DNA of 30,797 nt from a virus: IMG/VR virus record IMGVR_UViG_3300017779_000080, positions 1 to 30,797 of that record. The stretch is one strand, 5' to 3'. Made by a program: the position numbers and the translations under genes. Shown here piece by piece: positions 1 through 7,900 of this stretch; position 1 is the first letter of the stretch; each line of letters begins with the position of its first letter. A model generated the notes under the pieces. That model was not told where the DNA came from, did not search any database, and was given only the letters and a program-made list of their open reading frames with translations.

Positions 1-31
1 AAGCTATGAGTGAAGATTGTATTGCCTGTGA

Positions 32-73
32 CGGATAAAAACAATGAAGGGGACCTCGTTTGAGATCCCCTTC
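32..73 (-). terminator. Strong factor-independent terminator ending the late operon
   Basis: On the minus-strand RNA the stem is GAAGGGGAUCUC with GAGGUCCCCUUC, a 12-bp stem with one U-G pair and an AAAC loop (plus 46-73). It is followed by AUUGUUUUUAU (plus 45-35). The U-G pair becomes a C-A mismatch on the plus strand, and no U-run follows there, so the element serves minus-strand transcripts. It lies about 47 bases beyond the last stop codon. Confidence 0.8.
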
Positions 74-79
74 GGTTAC

Positions 80-120
80 AGGAACTTTTGGGTATGGTAC
101 GCCCAGTTATCTTTGTTCCT
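80..120 (-). repeat. Second inverted repeat just upstream of the terminator
   Basis: AGGAAC (80-85) pairs with GTTCCT (115-120), and inside it TGGG (89-92) pairs with CCCA (102-105), so the RNA from the end of the 250-aa gene to the terminator may fold into a two-part hairpin. It overlaps the stop codon region. It may protect the transcript's 3' end; no function is shown. Confidence 0.4.
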
Positions 121-872
121 TATAGTAATTTTTTAGTTCCTTTATAGCCATAATAAACTTCATCTAAACTGTCGTATATTTGTTTACCAAGCTTATTTTT
201 TTTAAGAATTTTACTTACAGGTTTAAAATATTTACCTTTTTTTAGAATTGCAGCAACAGGATCTCCACTAATTAAACTCGCTGCTGTATCAGCTGCTAAA
301 ACAGGAGGTAAAAATGATGAGACTGTATTAATCCCTTGACTTCTTGATAATATGCTTTTAGCCTGTTTACTATTAACACTTCCATCATCTTTATCAGCTA
401 ATTCTTTAAGAGCTTTAAGATCTTGTAATGAAGTTGGAAAATCACCTCCATTTTTATCTGTTTTTAAAACAGATCTAATTCCATCAAGAGGGTTTCCAGT
501 TAATGTTCTTAAATCTTCAAGAAATTCTTTACCACTGGGCCTTCGCTTTTTCCCTTCTACTTTAGTGATAGTATCTTTTGGAGGATTATTAGCATACCAT
601 TTTTTAATAGTCTCTGTGCTTGCTCCAGTTGGAAAACTAGATCCTTTAGATGTATCAACTAAAGCTGTTTCTCCAACTTTTTTATTTTTTGGTGCATTAA
701 CAATTACTTCATCTAAATTAGGTCTATGAATAGATCCTTCACCAAAGTGTTTTGCATATTCTGCATCAGACATTTTAGAGTCACTTTTAGTTGTATATTC
801 TAAATTATCTTCATCTTTAGGCTCTTCTTTTCTAAGAGGACTATTATTCATAAATTTATTTGAAAATGCCAT
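120..872 (-). CDS. Last gene of the operon, unknown function (250 aa)
   Basis: I do not recognise a family. The protein starts MAFSNKFMNNSPLRKEEPKD, with SPL at 11-13, followed by a charged, probably disordered stretch to about residue 110. A small Gly/Leu-rich region (about 115-150) and a hydrophobic segment SSFLPPVLAADTAASLISGD (about 185-204) come next. It ends in a Lys-rich helical part (KGKYFKPVSKILKKNK) and KLL. The hydrophobic segment followed by basic helices resembles membrane-active peptides, but that is only an impression. Its stop lies within a hairpin-forming region, and the operon terminator follows 47 bases later. Confidence 0.7.
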   Translation of the reverse strand: MAFSNKFMNNSPLRKEEPKDEDNLEYTTKSDSKMSDAEYAKHFGEGSIHRPNLDEVIVNAPKNKKVGETALVDTSKGSSFPTGASTETIKKWYANNPPKDTITKVEGKKRRPSGKEFLEDLRTLTGNPLDGIRSVLKTDKNGGDFPTSLQDLKALKELADKDDGSVNSKQAKSILSRSQGINTVSSFLPPVLAADTAASLISGDPVAAILKKGKYFKPVSKILKKNKLGKQIYDSLDEVYYGYKGTKKLL

Positions 873-877
873 AATAT

Positions 878-1018
878 TTATTTTTTACAGACACACTCCG
901 CTACTGGACAGTCTGCTACATTTATAACTAATTTTGAAACTAACCAGTTCCATTTACAACAACACTTACACCAGCAAGCTTGCATCCATAAACCTAGTTT
1001 TACTAATAATTTTCCCAT
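878..1018 (-). CDS. Cysteine-rich small protein (46 aa)
   Basis: This short open frame fills the 145-base gap between the 83-aa and 250-aa genes. It starts with ATG at 1018, five bases after the previous stop, and ends with TAA at 878-880, five bases before the next ATG. The protein begins MGKLLVKLGLWMQACWCKCC and continues CKWNWLVSKLVINVADCPVA, ending ECVCKK. It has eight Cys (15, 17, 19, 20, 21, 37, 42, 44) and four Trp. The N-terminal part is amphipathic or weakly hydrophobic. Cys pairs CxC, CCC and CxxxxCxC could bind metal (zinc or iron) or form disulphides. Function unknown. The exact fit between its neighbours supports it as a gene. Confidence 0.6.
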   Translation of the reverse strand: MGKLLVKLGLWMQACWCKCCCKWNWLVSKLVINVADCPVAECVCKK

Positions 1019-1023
1019 AATAT

Positions 1024-1275
1024 TTAATCTTTAATTGGACGTTCAGCGTCGTCTGTTTTTTTCATTTGAATTTTACCGTTTACACATTCAAATTCAGTTT
1101 TTTCTCTATTGTATTCTGCTAAATTATCTTCTGCGCTAATAGGTTTTTCATATTTTTCCATCTTACCATCAACTCTTCTTATCGACGTTTTAGATTTTCT
1201 AGACATATAGCTTGCTTTTTTCTTTTCCCAAGCCGCTGCGCATTTATCTTGTTTAAATGGTGATTTACTTTTCAT
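1024..1275 (-). CDS. Small basic protein of unknown function (83 aa)
   Basis: This is a Lys/Glu-rich protein starting MKSKSPFKQDKCAAAWEKKK, with SPF at 5-7 and two Cys residues (C12 and one in EFECVNGKI). It is largely helical in the first half and has a charged C-terminus. It starts inside the last codons of the 112-aa gene (11-base overlap) and its stop TAA lies five bases before the next small gene. No family recognised. Confidence 0.65.
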   Translation of the reverse strand: MKSKSPFKQDKCAAAWEKKKASYMSRKSKTSIRRVDGKMEKYEKPISAEDNLAEYNREKTEFECVNGKIQMKKTDDAERPIKD

Positions 1276-1603
1276 CTTTTAAGTGTGTTACGTAGTTACC
1301 TTTTTTATCTTTTTTAACTGTAGAGTAATCTTGAGCACTAAGCTGTGGATATTTTCCAGTTTGTTTTTTAACAGCGTCTTCTAATTCAAACTCCTCTACA
1401 TAGTCTCCTTTCTTATATTTATTAGAAACTCTTATAGTGTCTTTTACTTTTTCTCTAGGATCTTTTTCTTTTTTAACTGGACTATCTTCTGGTGCTGCTA
1501 ATATCTTAGCTTTTAATTCTTCAGGTAATCTATTTTGTTTTCCTACTAGTTTTTTATCTATAGGCGATTTTTCTATAAATCCTTTTTGAAATGGTGAACT
1601 CAT
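1265..1603 (-). CDS. Small Lys-rich protein with three SP-hydrophobic motifs (112 aa)
   Basis: I do not recognise a family. The protein is highly charged (Lys/Glu/Asp) and likely mostly disordered. It starts MSSPFQKGFIEKSPIDKKL, so SPF (3-5) and SPI (13-15) are close together, and SPV recurs at 41-43 before KKEKD. The second half has a KYKKGDYVEEFELEDAVKKQ segment (about residues 63-82) that may fold. The start overlaps the previous stop as ATGA, and the end overlaps the next gene by eleven bases. This tight coupling suggests the small proteins are made together. Confidence 0.7.
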   Translation of the reverse strand: MSSPFQKGFIEKSPIDKKLVGKQNRLPEELKAKILAAPEDSPVKKEKDPREKVKDTIRVSNKYKKGDYVEEFELEDAVKKQTGKYPQLSAQDYSTVKKDKKGNYVTHLKDEK

Positions 1604-1884
1604 GATTTTTTAGTTTTATTTTTTTGACAAAAGTTTCTAGCAGCTTCTACACTACCGAAACCCCATTTTTTTAGTGCCATTGCTTTTTTAGTTGGTTCGC
1701 CTTTAGCATCTTTCATTGCTCCAGCCATACCCGCAAATCTACAAGCAAATGACACTCTTCGCTTGTTAGTTCCTTTTGTAAGTCTCTTACCTAATTTCTT
1801 ACCGGTTTCAGATGTATACTCTGACCGCATTTTTCTATTTTGCTTTTCGTAAGCTTTTTCTTTTATTTCTACAGGTGATTTCAT
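1600..1884 (-). CDS. Small basic phage protein, DUF6321-like (94 aa)
   Basis: This is a very basic protein (many Lys and Arg) starting MKSPVEIKEK. The core RRVSFACRFAGMAGAMKDAK (about residues 42-61), then GEPTKKAMALKKWGF, follows a pattern I associate with small phage proteins of the DUF6321 type: a Cys-bearing aromatic strand, GPMKDxxGxPT and a Lys/Ala helix with Trp. The number is from memory and unverified. A second Cys lies in ARNFCQ. It starts one base after the peptidase stop, so it is co-transcribed and probably co-translated. Function unknown. It carries SPV at residues 3-5. Confidence 0.75.
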   Translation of the reverse strand: MKSPVEIKEKAYEKQNRKMRSEYTSETGKKLGKRLTKGTNKRRVSFACRFAGMAGAMKDAKGEPTKKAMALKKWGFGSVEAARNFCQKNKTKKS

Positions 1885-1885
1885 A

Positions 1886-2239
1886 TTAATATGTCCAAAT
1901 TACATTTTGTGATTTATCTTTATCGATGTCTACATGTATAAAAGATTTAGCGACACCTATTCTTTTAAAACCGGTCTTTGTTAATAAGCTTAATAGTTTA
2001 AACCTATCGCTAGATGTTGTGCATGATATATCAACAGCTAAACCTTTTACGTGTGAAGAATCTGCAACACCACCTATTTTTTTATTTCTAGCTTTTGTTC
2101 TATAACCAGAATTTACTCTAATAGGTTTACCATATTCTTTTCTTACCGCATCTAGCATATATATTATTTCTTTATTCATATGCCTACCGCTACCTGGTTC
2201 ATCAGGTGAATCAAACTCTTCTAGCTTAAAATATTTCAA
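1886..2239 (-). CDS. M15-family peptidase, putative endolysin (117 aa)
   Basis: This is a compact single-domain zinc peptidase of the M15 type (peptidase_M15_3-like), expected to cut peptidoglycan stem peptides. The motif set is present: INSGYRT equivalent VNSGYRTKARNKKIGG (residues 42-57), SSHVKGLAVDI with H63 and D70, and FIHVDID with H102, giving the zinc ligands H63, D70 and H102. It ends IWTY. It has no signal peptide, so release would depend on a holin, and the candidate holin lies immediately upstream with an ATGA overlap. The length is that of the catalytic domain alone, without a cell-wall-binding domain, which is common in phages of Gram-negative hosts. Confidence 0.85.
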   Translation of the reverse strand: MKYFKLEEFDSPDEPGSGRHMNKEIIYMLDAVRKEYGKPIRVNSGYRTKARNKKIGGVADSSHVKGLAVDISCTTSSDRFKLLSLLTKTGFKRIGVAKSFIHVDIDKDKSQNVIWTY

Positions 2240-2397
2240 TCTTCTTTTTCTTTTTTAATGTTAACCCATTTAGATATTGTATACCCTATAGTTATAAGTA
2301 ACAATAAAATTTTTAAACCGTCTTCTATTTGTGTAAAGGTTGTAACGCCTAGTGTACCTACGCTCATAGCGTATAGCTTCATATCTGATAAACTCAT
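2236..2397 (-). CDS. Putative holin, single membrane segment (53 aa)
   Basis: The best start is the ATG at 2397 (MSLSDMKLYAMSVGTLG), one base after the previous stop. A longer form from 2427 would overlap the previous gene and adds only a polar MIHQKNAENK. A membrane helix runs over about residues 22-44 (TQIEDGLKILLLLITIGYTI), followed by a basic end KKEKED. The layout of a short Asp/Lys N-terminus, one or two weak helices and a charged C-terminus is usual for small phage holins. The gene overlaps the peptidase start as ATGA, giving a holin-endolysin order. The holin role is inferred from topology and neighbour. Confidence 0.6.
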   Translation of the reverse strand: MSLSDMKLYAMSVGTLGVTTFTQIEDGLKILLLLITIGYTISKWVNIKKEKED

Positions 2398-2398
2398 T

Positions 2399-2803
2399 TT
2401 ATTCTCCGCATTTTTTTGATGGATCATCTACTCTTCTCCAGTCTTCTTTTTCAAACCAGTCTCTGAGTGTAGCTCCTTTTTTACGAGCGCCTTTAACATT
2501 TGTTTTAGACGATCTTTTATATTTACCTTTTGCGCCAGCGGATTTTTTAGAGTTTACTAGCTTTTCTCTTTGTTCTTTACTCATACTTCTTATTTTAGAA
2601 GCTGGTAAGCAAGTTTTAGTTGTACCACCACCTTTTTGTTTATTAAGTGGAGATCTTTTTTCTTCTGCATGTGCTAAACCGATTTTATTACCGTCACCTC
2701 TACCAGATACAGCAGCAGTTCTATTGCGCATTTTATTCCACGGCTTTGAGTGCATTACAGTTGCAGCACAATGCATCATTGGTGTTTTTTGTTTATAAGC
2801 CAT
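2399..2803 (-). CDS. Small basic phage protein with RDWFEKEDWRRVD motif (134 aa)
   Basis: This is a very basic protein with three visible parts. The N-terminal part is Met/His/Cys-bearing (MAYKQKTPMMHCAATVMHSK). The middle is Gly/Lys-rich with RSPLNKQKGGGTTKTCLP (about residues 50-67). The C-terminal part has KYKRSSKTNVKGARKKG and ends RDWFEKEDWRRVDDPSKKCG-E. I recognise the middle and end from small basic proteins of marine phages of unknown function (the family may have a DUF number that I cannot confirm). Its start shares bases with the previous stop. The next gene begins one base after its stop. The motif SPL lies at residues 51-53, after a processing-like Lys-Arg pair. Confidence 0.75.
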   Translation of the reverse strand: MAYKQKTPMMHCAATVMHSKPWNKMRNRTAAVSGRGDGNKIGLAHAEEKRSPLNKQKGGGTTKTCLPASKIRSMSKEQREKLVNSKKSAGAKGKYKRSSKTNVKGARKKGATLRDWFEKEDWRRVDDPSKKCGE

Positions 2804-2955
2804 TATTTCTTTTTACCTCCAAAGTTACTAGGTCCACCAGCTTTAGTACATCTTACGCCCCAACCTGAAGCGTAAGCACTAGGCCAAACCTTAAATTTTC
2901 TTTTTGCAGCAGCCTTACAAGCTGAGCTTATTTTACCATATAAAGGACTACTCAT
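2803..2955 (-). CDS. Small basic protein with WPSAYASG motif (50 aa)
   Basis: This gene starts with ATG at 2955, inside the last codons of the giant gene (8-base overlap, GATGAGTAG), and its stop overlaps the next start as TAATG at 2801-2805. The protein begins MSSPLYGKISSACKAAAKRK and continues FKVWPSAYASGWGVRCTKAGG, to end GGKKK. The run KVWPSAYASG followed by a Cys/Lys segment is recurrent in small proteins of marine and other environmental phages. The overlaps on both sides make it a genuine member of the operon. Function unknown; a basic, possibly DNA- or virion-associated role is a guess. It carries the SP-hydrophobic motif (S3-P4-L5). Confidence 0.75.
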   Translation of the reverse strand: MSSPLYGKISSACKAAAKRKFKVWPSAYASGWGVRCTKAGGPSNFGGKKK

Positions 2956-4954
2956 CTTTTTTCTTTTTTTGTAATTCAATTATTTTTTTAACTCTAGCGT
3001 CTTCATAACGCAATGCTTTAATTTGTTTTTTATCAAGACCTAAATCAAGAAGCATCTGTGTTTGCTCAGCGGTATTAGTATCGCGTTTCATAACATCAAT
3101 CTCTTGCTTTTTACGCTCTGCTTCTGTAGGTTCAACTGGCTTATCCCAACCACCGTAGTAAGGTAAACCAACGTCATAAGAAGACCAGCCTAGTGCCATA
3201 GAAACTTTTTGCCACATTTGTGATTGCTCACTCATTATACCTCTTATATTATTAGCTTTTTTAATAACACGATCAATAGGTATATTTGTTGTAGCTGTTA
3301 TAATTTGAGCACCTGCTAAATAAGCTGGGTTATCAAGACTAAAACCTTTTTGTTTTATTTCTTTCATGTTCCAGCTAAAACTTTTTAACCCACCTACAAT
3401 TTTTCTATATTTAGAACTAATAGCTGGTGAAAAACTAAGAGCCTCTATAGCTGCTTTTTCATACTCAGGTCTGTTTTTACTAGATTCTTCATATATTTTC
3501 ATTAAAGAATTTTTAGCAGCAACCATAGCCATACCTGCAATACCTAAACCTTTTAACTGAGAATCAATCATACCATTAGCTACTCTAGCTATTTTCTTGC
3601 CATCTTGTTTCTTTTTAGCAGCACTTTTTTCTTCGTCTTCATCATCATCACCAAAACCTATAGCAAACAATGCTTGTTGTAAAGCATTGAATATTAAGTT
3701 TTGCATAACACCGTAATATGCTATTCTTGATATATGTGTTTTAGCATCGCCTCTACCAGCAATAAGATCTTGTATTGATCTTTTTTGTATTCTAACATAC
3801 TGCATTGGTGTATTTGCCCAGTTAAGTATAACACGACCAGCAGCAGAAGCTTGTTGCATACTAATTTTATCAGGCGAACTAGACTGTTGACTTTCTTCCG
3901 CAACTAATCTAAAGTCTTGAAAAGCTTTTTCTGTAGCCAACTCTTTGCTCATACCTTCTTTAATATACTTATTAAGTCTATTTCTATAGAAAGTAGCACC
4001 ACCTGAAGCAATAGCAAAACTATCTGCGTATCTTGTAAGCACAAAACCTTTACTTAATAAAAACGCTATAGCAGATTTAACTTTGTTCTTAGAATCTTTT
4101 ACAGCATCTGCTATTTCAGATTCACTTACGTTTATTTTAAGACCATTTCTACGTTGTGTTAAATAGTCAGAGTTCATGAGCGTCATGAAATCTCCCCAAA
4201 ATTGTTTTTGGTTTGCAAACGCTTTACCTGCGGCTATAATATTATTATCACCCCAATTTATAAAGTTTACAGCAGAAATTGTTTGAAGTAGTGCAGATCT
4301 TGTATTTAAGAACATTACAGCACCAACAGAGTTGTTAACCCAATCTAAAACAGCGCTTGTTTGATCATTGTAACCAAGTCTGTTTGTACCAGCCTTCATT
4401 CTAGTTAATGTGTTCTCTAAAGCTTTACGCCATCTTGTGCCGTAAGCAGCTTCCATTTTGTTTAAATTCTCAGGTGAAAATATAATATCTACATTTTCTC
4501 TAAACTCTTGTTGATATTCTTTACGGTTAACGTCATTTATACCACCAATAATATCTGTAGTTAAATTACCACCTAACCAATCTTTACCGGGCTTAGGATA
4601 TGGTTTACCTTTTTGTATTGACATTAGTTGATCCGCAAAAGCCTGAAGCTTAGCTTCATCAGTTATAAACTTGTTAAGCTTTCTAGTGTCAGCTTTTGAA
4701 AGTCCAGGTATTGACATACCTTGCTGAGTCCACATGTAAGTACGAAGCGCATGTTGATATGTAAATTTACCAACACCTGTTTCTGTTTCTAAAGTTGTAG
4801 GTAAACCTGGGAACTGCTCTTTTAAAGCCATGAAATCATTAGCCGCAGCTATCTTAGCTTGAGTTATAGAATCTTCAGCTTTATTATATGTGTCAATAAG
4901 ATTTGTTTTTAAGAACTCATATTGAGCTTCTCCTTTCTTACCGTTACCTATCAA
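2948..4954 (-). CDS. Giant internal virion protein, C-terminal part after frameshift (668 aa)
   Basis: The only in-frame start near the beginning is a TTG at 4954, overlapping the previous stop. The first ATG-coded Met is around residue 42. Reading this frame upstream of the TTG gives GLLYS until a TGA at 4981-4979, and AEDFK of the previous frame joined to GLLYSLIGNGKKG makes a smooth reading. The protein is helical. It has ADSFAIASGGATFYRNRLNK (about residues 310-329), ILNWANTPMQYVRIQKR, YYGVMQNLIFNALQQALFA and an acidic DDDEDEE patch (about 434-440). I recognise this set as the conserved C-terminal module of giant marine phage proteins. It is probably not an independent gene. Confidence 0.75.
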   Translation of the reverse strand: MIGNGKKGEAQYEFLKTNLIDTYNKAEDSITQAKIAAANDFMALKEQFPGLPTTLETETGVGKFTYQHALRTYMWTQQGMSIPGLSKADTRKLNKFITDEAKLQAFADQLMSIQKGKPYPKPGKDWLGGNLTTDIIGGINDVNRKEYQQEFRENVDIIFSPENLNKMEAAYGTRWRKALENTLTRMKAGTNRLGYNDQTSAVLDWVNNSVGAVMFLNTRSALLQTISAVNFINWGDNNIIAAGKAFANQKQFWGDFMTLMNSDYLTQRRNGLKINVSESEIADAVKDSKNKVKSAIAFLLSKGFVLTRYADSFAIASGGATFYRNRLNKYIKEGMSKELATEKAFQDFRLVAEESQQSSSPDKISMQQASAAGRVILNWANTPMQYVRIQKRSIQDLIAGRGDAKTHISRIAYYGVMQNLIFNALQQALFAIGFGDDDEDEEKSAAKKKQDGKKIARVANGMIDSQLKGLGIAGMAMVAAKNSLMKIYEESSKNRPEYEKAAIEALSFSPAISSKYRKIVGGLKSFSWNMKEIKQKGFSLDNPAYLAGAQIITATTNIPIDRVIKKANNIRGIMSEQSQMWQKVSMALGWSSYDVGLPYYGGWDKPVEPTEAERKKQEIDVMKRDTNTAEQTQMLLDLGLDKKQIKALRYEDARVKKIIELQKKKKDE

Positions 4955-4981
4955 GCTATATAATAAACCTTGAAATCTTCA
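4951..4981 (-). other. Frameshift junction in the giant gene
   Basis: Between the TGA at 4981-4979 (downstream frame) and the TGA at 4953-4951 (upstream frame) the reading must move by -1, or equivalently one base has been lost. The upstream frame reads GAT TTC AAG GTT TAT TAT ATA GCT TGA. Adding one A to give TTC AAA GGT TTA TTA TAT AGC TTG restores a single frame. There is no classic slippery heptamer of the A AAA AAG kind. A lost A in a short A run (real mutation or sequencing error) is simplest. Confidence 0.7.
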
Positions 4982-7900
4982 GCTGATGAAGCCATTGTAA
5001 GCCAATCAAATCTACCTTTATCTCTACCTACTGTTTTAGCTTTAGCAGCAGAAAATTGTTTAAATGATTCAATGCCAGAAGAATCTTCAATCATTTGATT
5101 TACTATAGTATCAAATGTACTTGTTTTACTAAACTTAGCTTGTTGCACTCTAGACTTAACATCTATTTGATCTAATACATCTTTAACTGCTTTAACATTT
5201 TTACTAGCATCATCTGCAAAATAAAAGTCATTATAACCTTCAGCTGCTTTACCAGCGATCCATCTACCTTTTGCAGCAGCGGTACCATCGGCTAAGCCTG
5301 TTATGTTACCTAAAGGTATATTAATACCTAAAGCTTTCATAAAAGCTTTTATAGGACCAGCTGCACTTTGTGGTCTAGCTGTTAATATAAATAAATCTTC
5401 AGTACCTCTTGTGTCTGCTATTTTTTTAGCAACATTAAATAAAGGTCCTTTCTTGCCATCAATAACTTGCTCAAATTGACTAAAATCAAACGTAGCACCT
5501 TGCTCTTCAAGTGTGGCAGCTTGTTCAGCAAATTGAGTTGCGTTTATTTCTTTAGTTCCTCCTGGAACTTCTTTTAAAACCTCTAGTTTTTGTTGTTCAT
5601 TTAAGCTATTAAAGTTTTGTTTAAAACTTGGTAAGTTTTCAAATTCTTTTTTAAATTTTCTTCTAGATATAATATCAAGCATATCACTGTCAATACTAGA
5701 TAATGGATTTATAACAATAACCTTGCTATTAGATCTAGCTAATGTATCGTCAAAATCAAATACTCTTATTTTCTTAACAGGTTTATCTACTTTTCTACCT
5801 TCAGCTAAAGCTTTGTCAAGAGTGTTTAGCTCGTCAGTAACAAGTACACTGTTACCAGCGGCTTTATCACTAAACTTCAAGCTATTGGGTTGCATATTGT
5901 TATTTGTAATACTAGGTTTAATTTTAGCATTACCAGAGCTGATCTGAGCATCAAGTCTTTTAACTGCCTCTGCTTGAGTTATTTCACCAGTCATAACTTT
6001 ATATGTAAGTTCATTTTGAACATATATGTTGTTAGAGTTTTGATCTGATTTAGGTAGTTGACGTGTAAACATTTCAGCTACACTTTTACCCATTATGTAA
6101 AAGTTATTAGAGTTTAAACCTTGTACGCCGTCTCCACTAGAATTTCTATTTACTTGAGGATTAAAATATCTTACTAATGCATTTGGTATTTTACTTACAT
6201 CACCAGTTTTAAAATACTCTTTTAATTCATCATAAAAAAACTGTGTTTGAGTTTCTTTGTAATTATATGACTCACCATACCTACCATCGGTATCTACTAG
6301 TTTATTATCTTGTGTTTCTGTTATACCTAATTGAAAATAAACTTTCTCAATAACAGGCATTAAAAAGTCTACGTCATCATAAAGTTGAGCTGTATACATT
6401 AATGAGGACATGTCATTAGAAGGATCAACGTGCTCTTTTACAGTTTTACCACTTTTATCACGTTTAGCTTTTATGTATTCTTCACTAACACCTTTATCTA
6501 CAGCCATGTTTCTTACTAAATGAGAAGTAGAAACAGATTGAGTTCCATAAATAGCTAGTAAAGATAAATAATTGGCTGGGTCTGCTTTTATAGCATTTGC
6601 CCCGCCCTGCAATATAGCTTTAACACCTTTATAATTGTCATCTACTTTCTTCTGTGCAGAAGGCTTAGAATAGCGATTAGAAACAACAGAAGGACTTTTA
6701 GCCGCTTTTGCCACGTTAACTTCTTTTACATTGTATGAAAGAGTATTACCTTGATCTAACCAAGCTTTTCTATTTTTTTCAGCGTTTTTAAGTATATTAT
6801 CAAATTGTTCACTATTAAAAAATATAGCATTACCTTTAGAACTATAATCTATCATAGTTCCTCTAGTTAAAGATTCTAGTGGAATATATTTCCACATTTC
6901 ATTTTCTATATTTCTTTTTAAATATTCTATAGCTTTAGGGTTTGTTGCTTTAAAGTTATCCACTGTTAACTCCTGGCCTTCAAACTCAACTTTTATATTA
7001 TTATCTTTAGCAAACTTTTCAGCAGCCTTTCTCATTACTTTAACACCTTGCTCGCCTAAAGCAGCTGTGTATACACCAGGTCTTTGCGCTTGCGTAATAC
7101 TAAACTTAGCGCCACCACGTAATCTTTGAGGTGTTGTAGGCACTAAAGTTTCAAACATACGATTTCTAATATGAGTATTTAATAAACCTCGTATTAGTTG
7201 AGCATATTTACTGTCTCTATATAACTTACCTGTAGGCTTGCTTCTAAGAATATCCATGTAATCTTTTAGTGTACCTGTAAGTTTACCATCAGTATACAGA
7301 GCATCTTTCATGTTTTTAGGTATGAAAGTACCTCTACCGCGCGTAGTAGTCTCGTCTTTAGTTTTAGGCAATCTTGCATAATCACTAGCCGCGTTAGCTA
7401 ACAAAAATCTTTGAGCAGCATTTAAACCAGCTTCATCGTAGTTTTGATATGTTCTAGTTTTATCACTAATTGTTTCAGGATTTAAACCAAGCATGTCACC
7501 ATATATTTTAGCTACAGCTGGTGGCACATCTTTTGTTTGACCAAATCTATCTACTTCTACATCTTTAAAACTCTCTGTAGTTGCTTCAGTTATTTTAGTT
7601 TCAAGCTCGCCTTTATCTTTAACACCTGCTTTTTCTATAATTGTATCAGAATACTTAACTGTTTCAGTTGGTGCTTTAGGCGTTCTAGATCGTTTAGTTG
7701 TTTTTTGTTTTGTACTAGTATCTATAACTTGTTTGGCTACTTCAGAATCAATGCTAGTGCCTTCCTGCAGCGTGCCTCCTATTTGTTTAGCACGTTCAAG
7801 TATTTCAGCTTGACGTTGTCGCATCAACGATCCTAAATAAGTATTAAGCTGAGCCGTGTCTGCATTGAAATCAGCAAGCAACGGTTTGTTTCTGCCTGGA

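Noticed and set aside
2236-2427. A 63-aa version of the holin starting at 2427
   Set aside because: It would overlap the 134-aa gene by 29 bases and only adds a polar N-terminus. The ATG at 2397, one base after the previous stop, fits the tight spacing of the operon.
4951-4981. Programmed -1 ribosomal frameshift signal
   Set aside because: No slippery heptamer of the standard kind and no clear downstream stem-loop or pseudoknot could be seen, so a simple indel is preferred.
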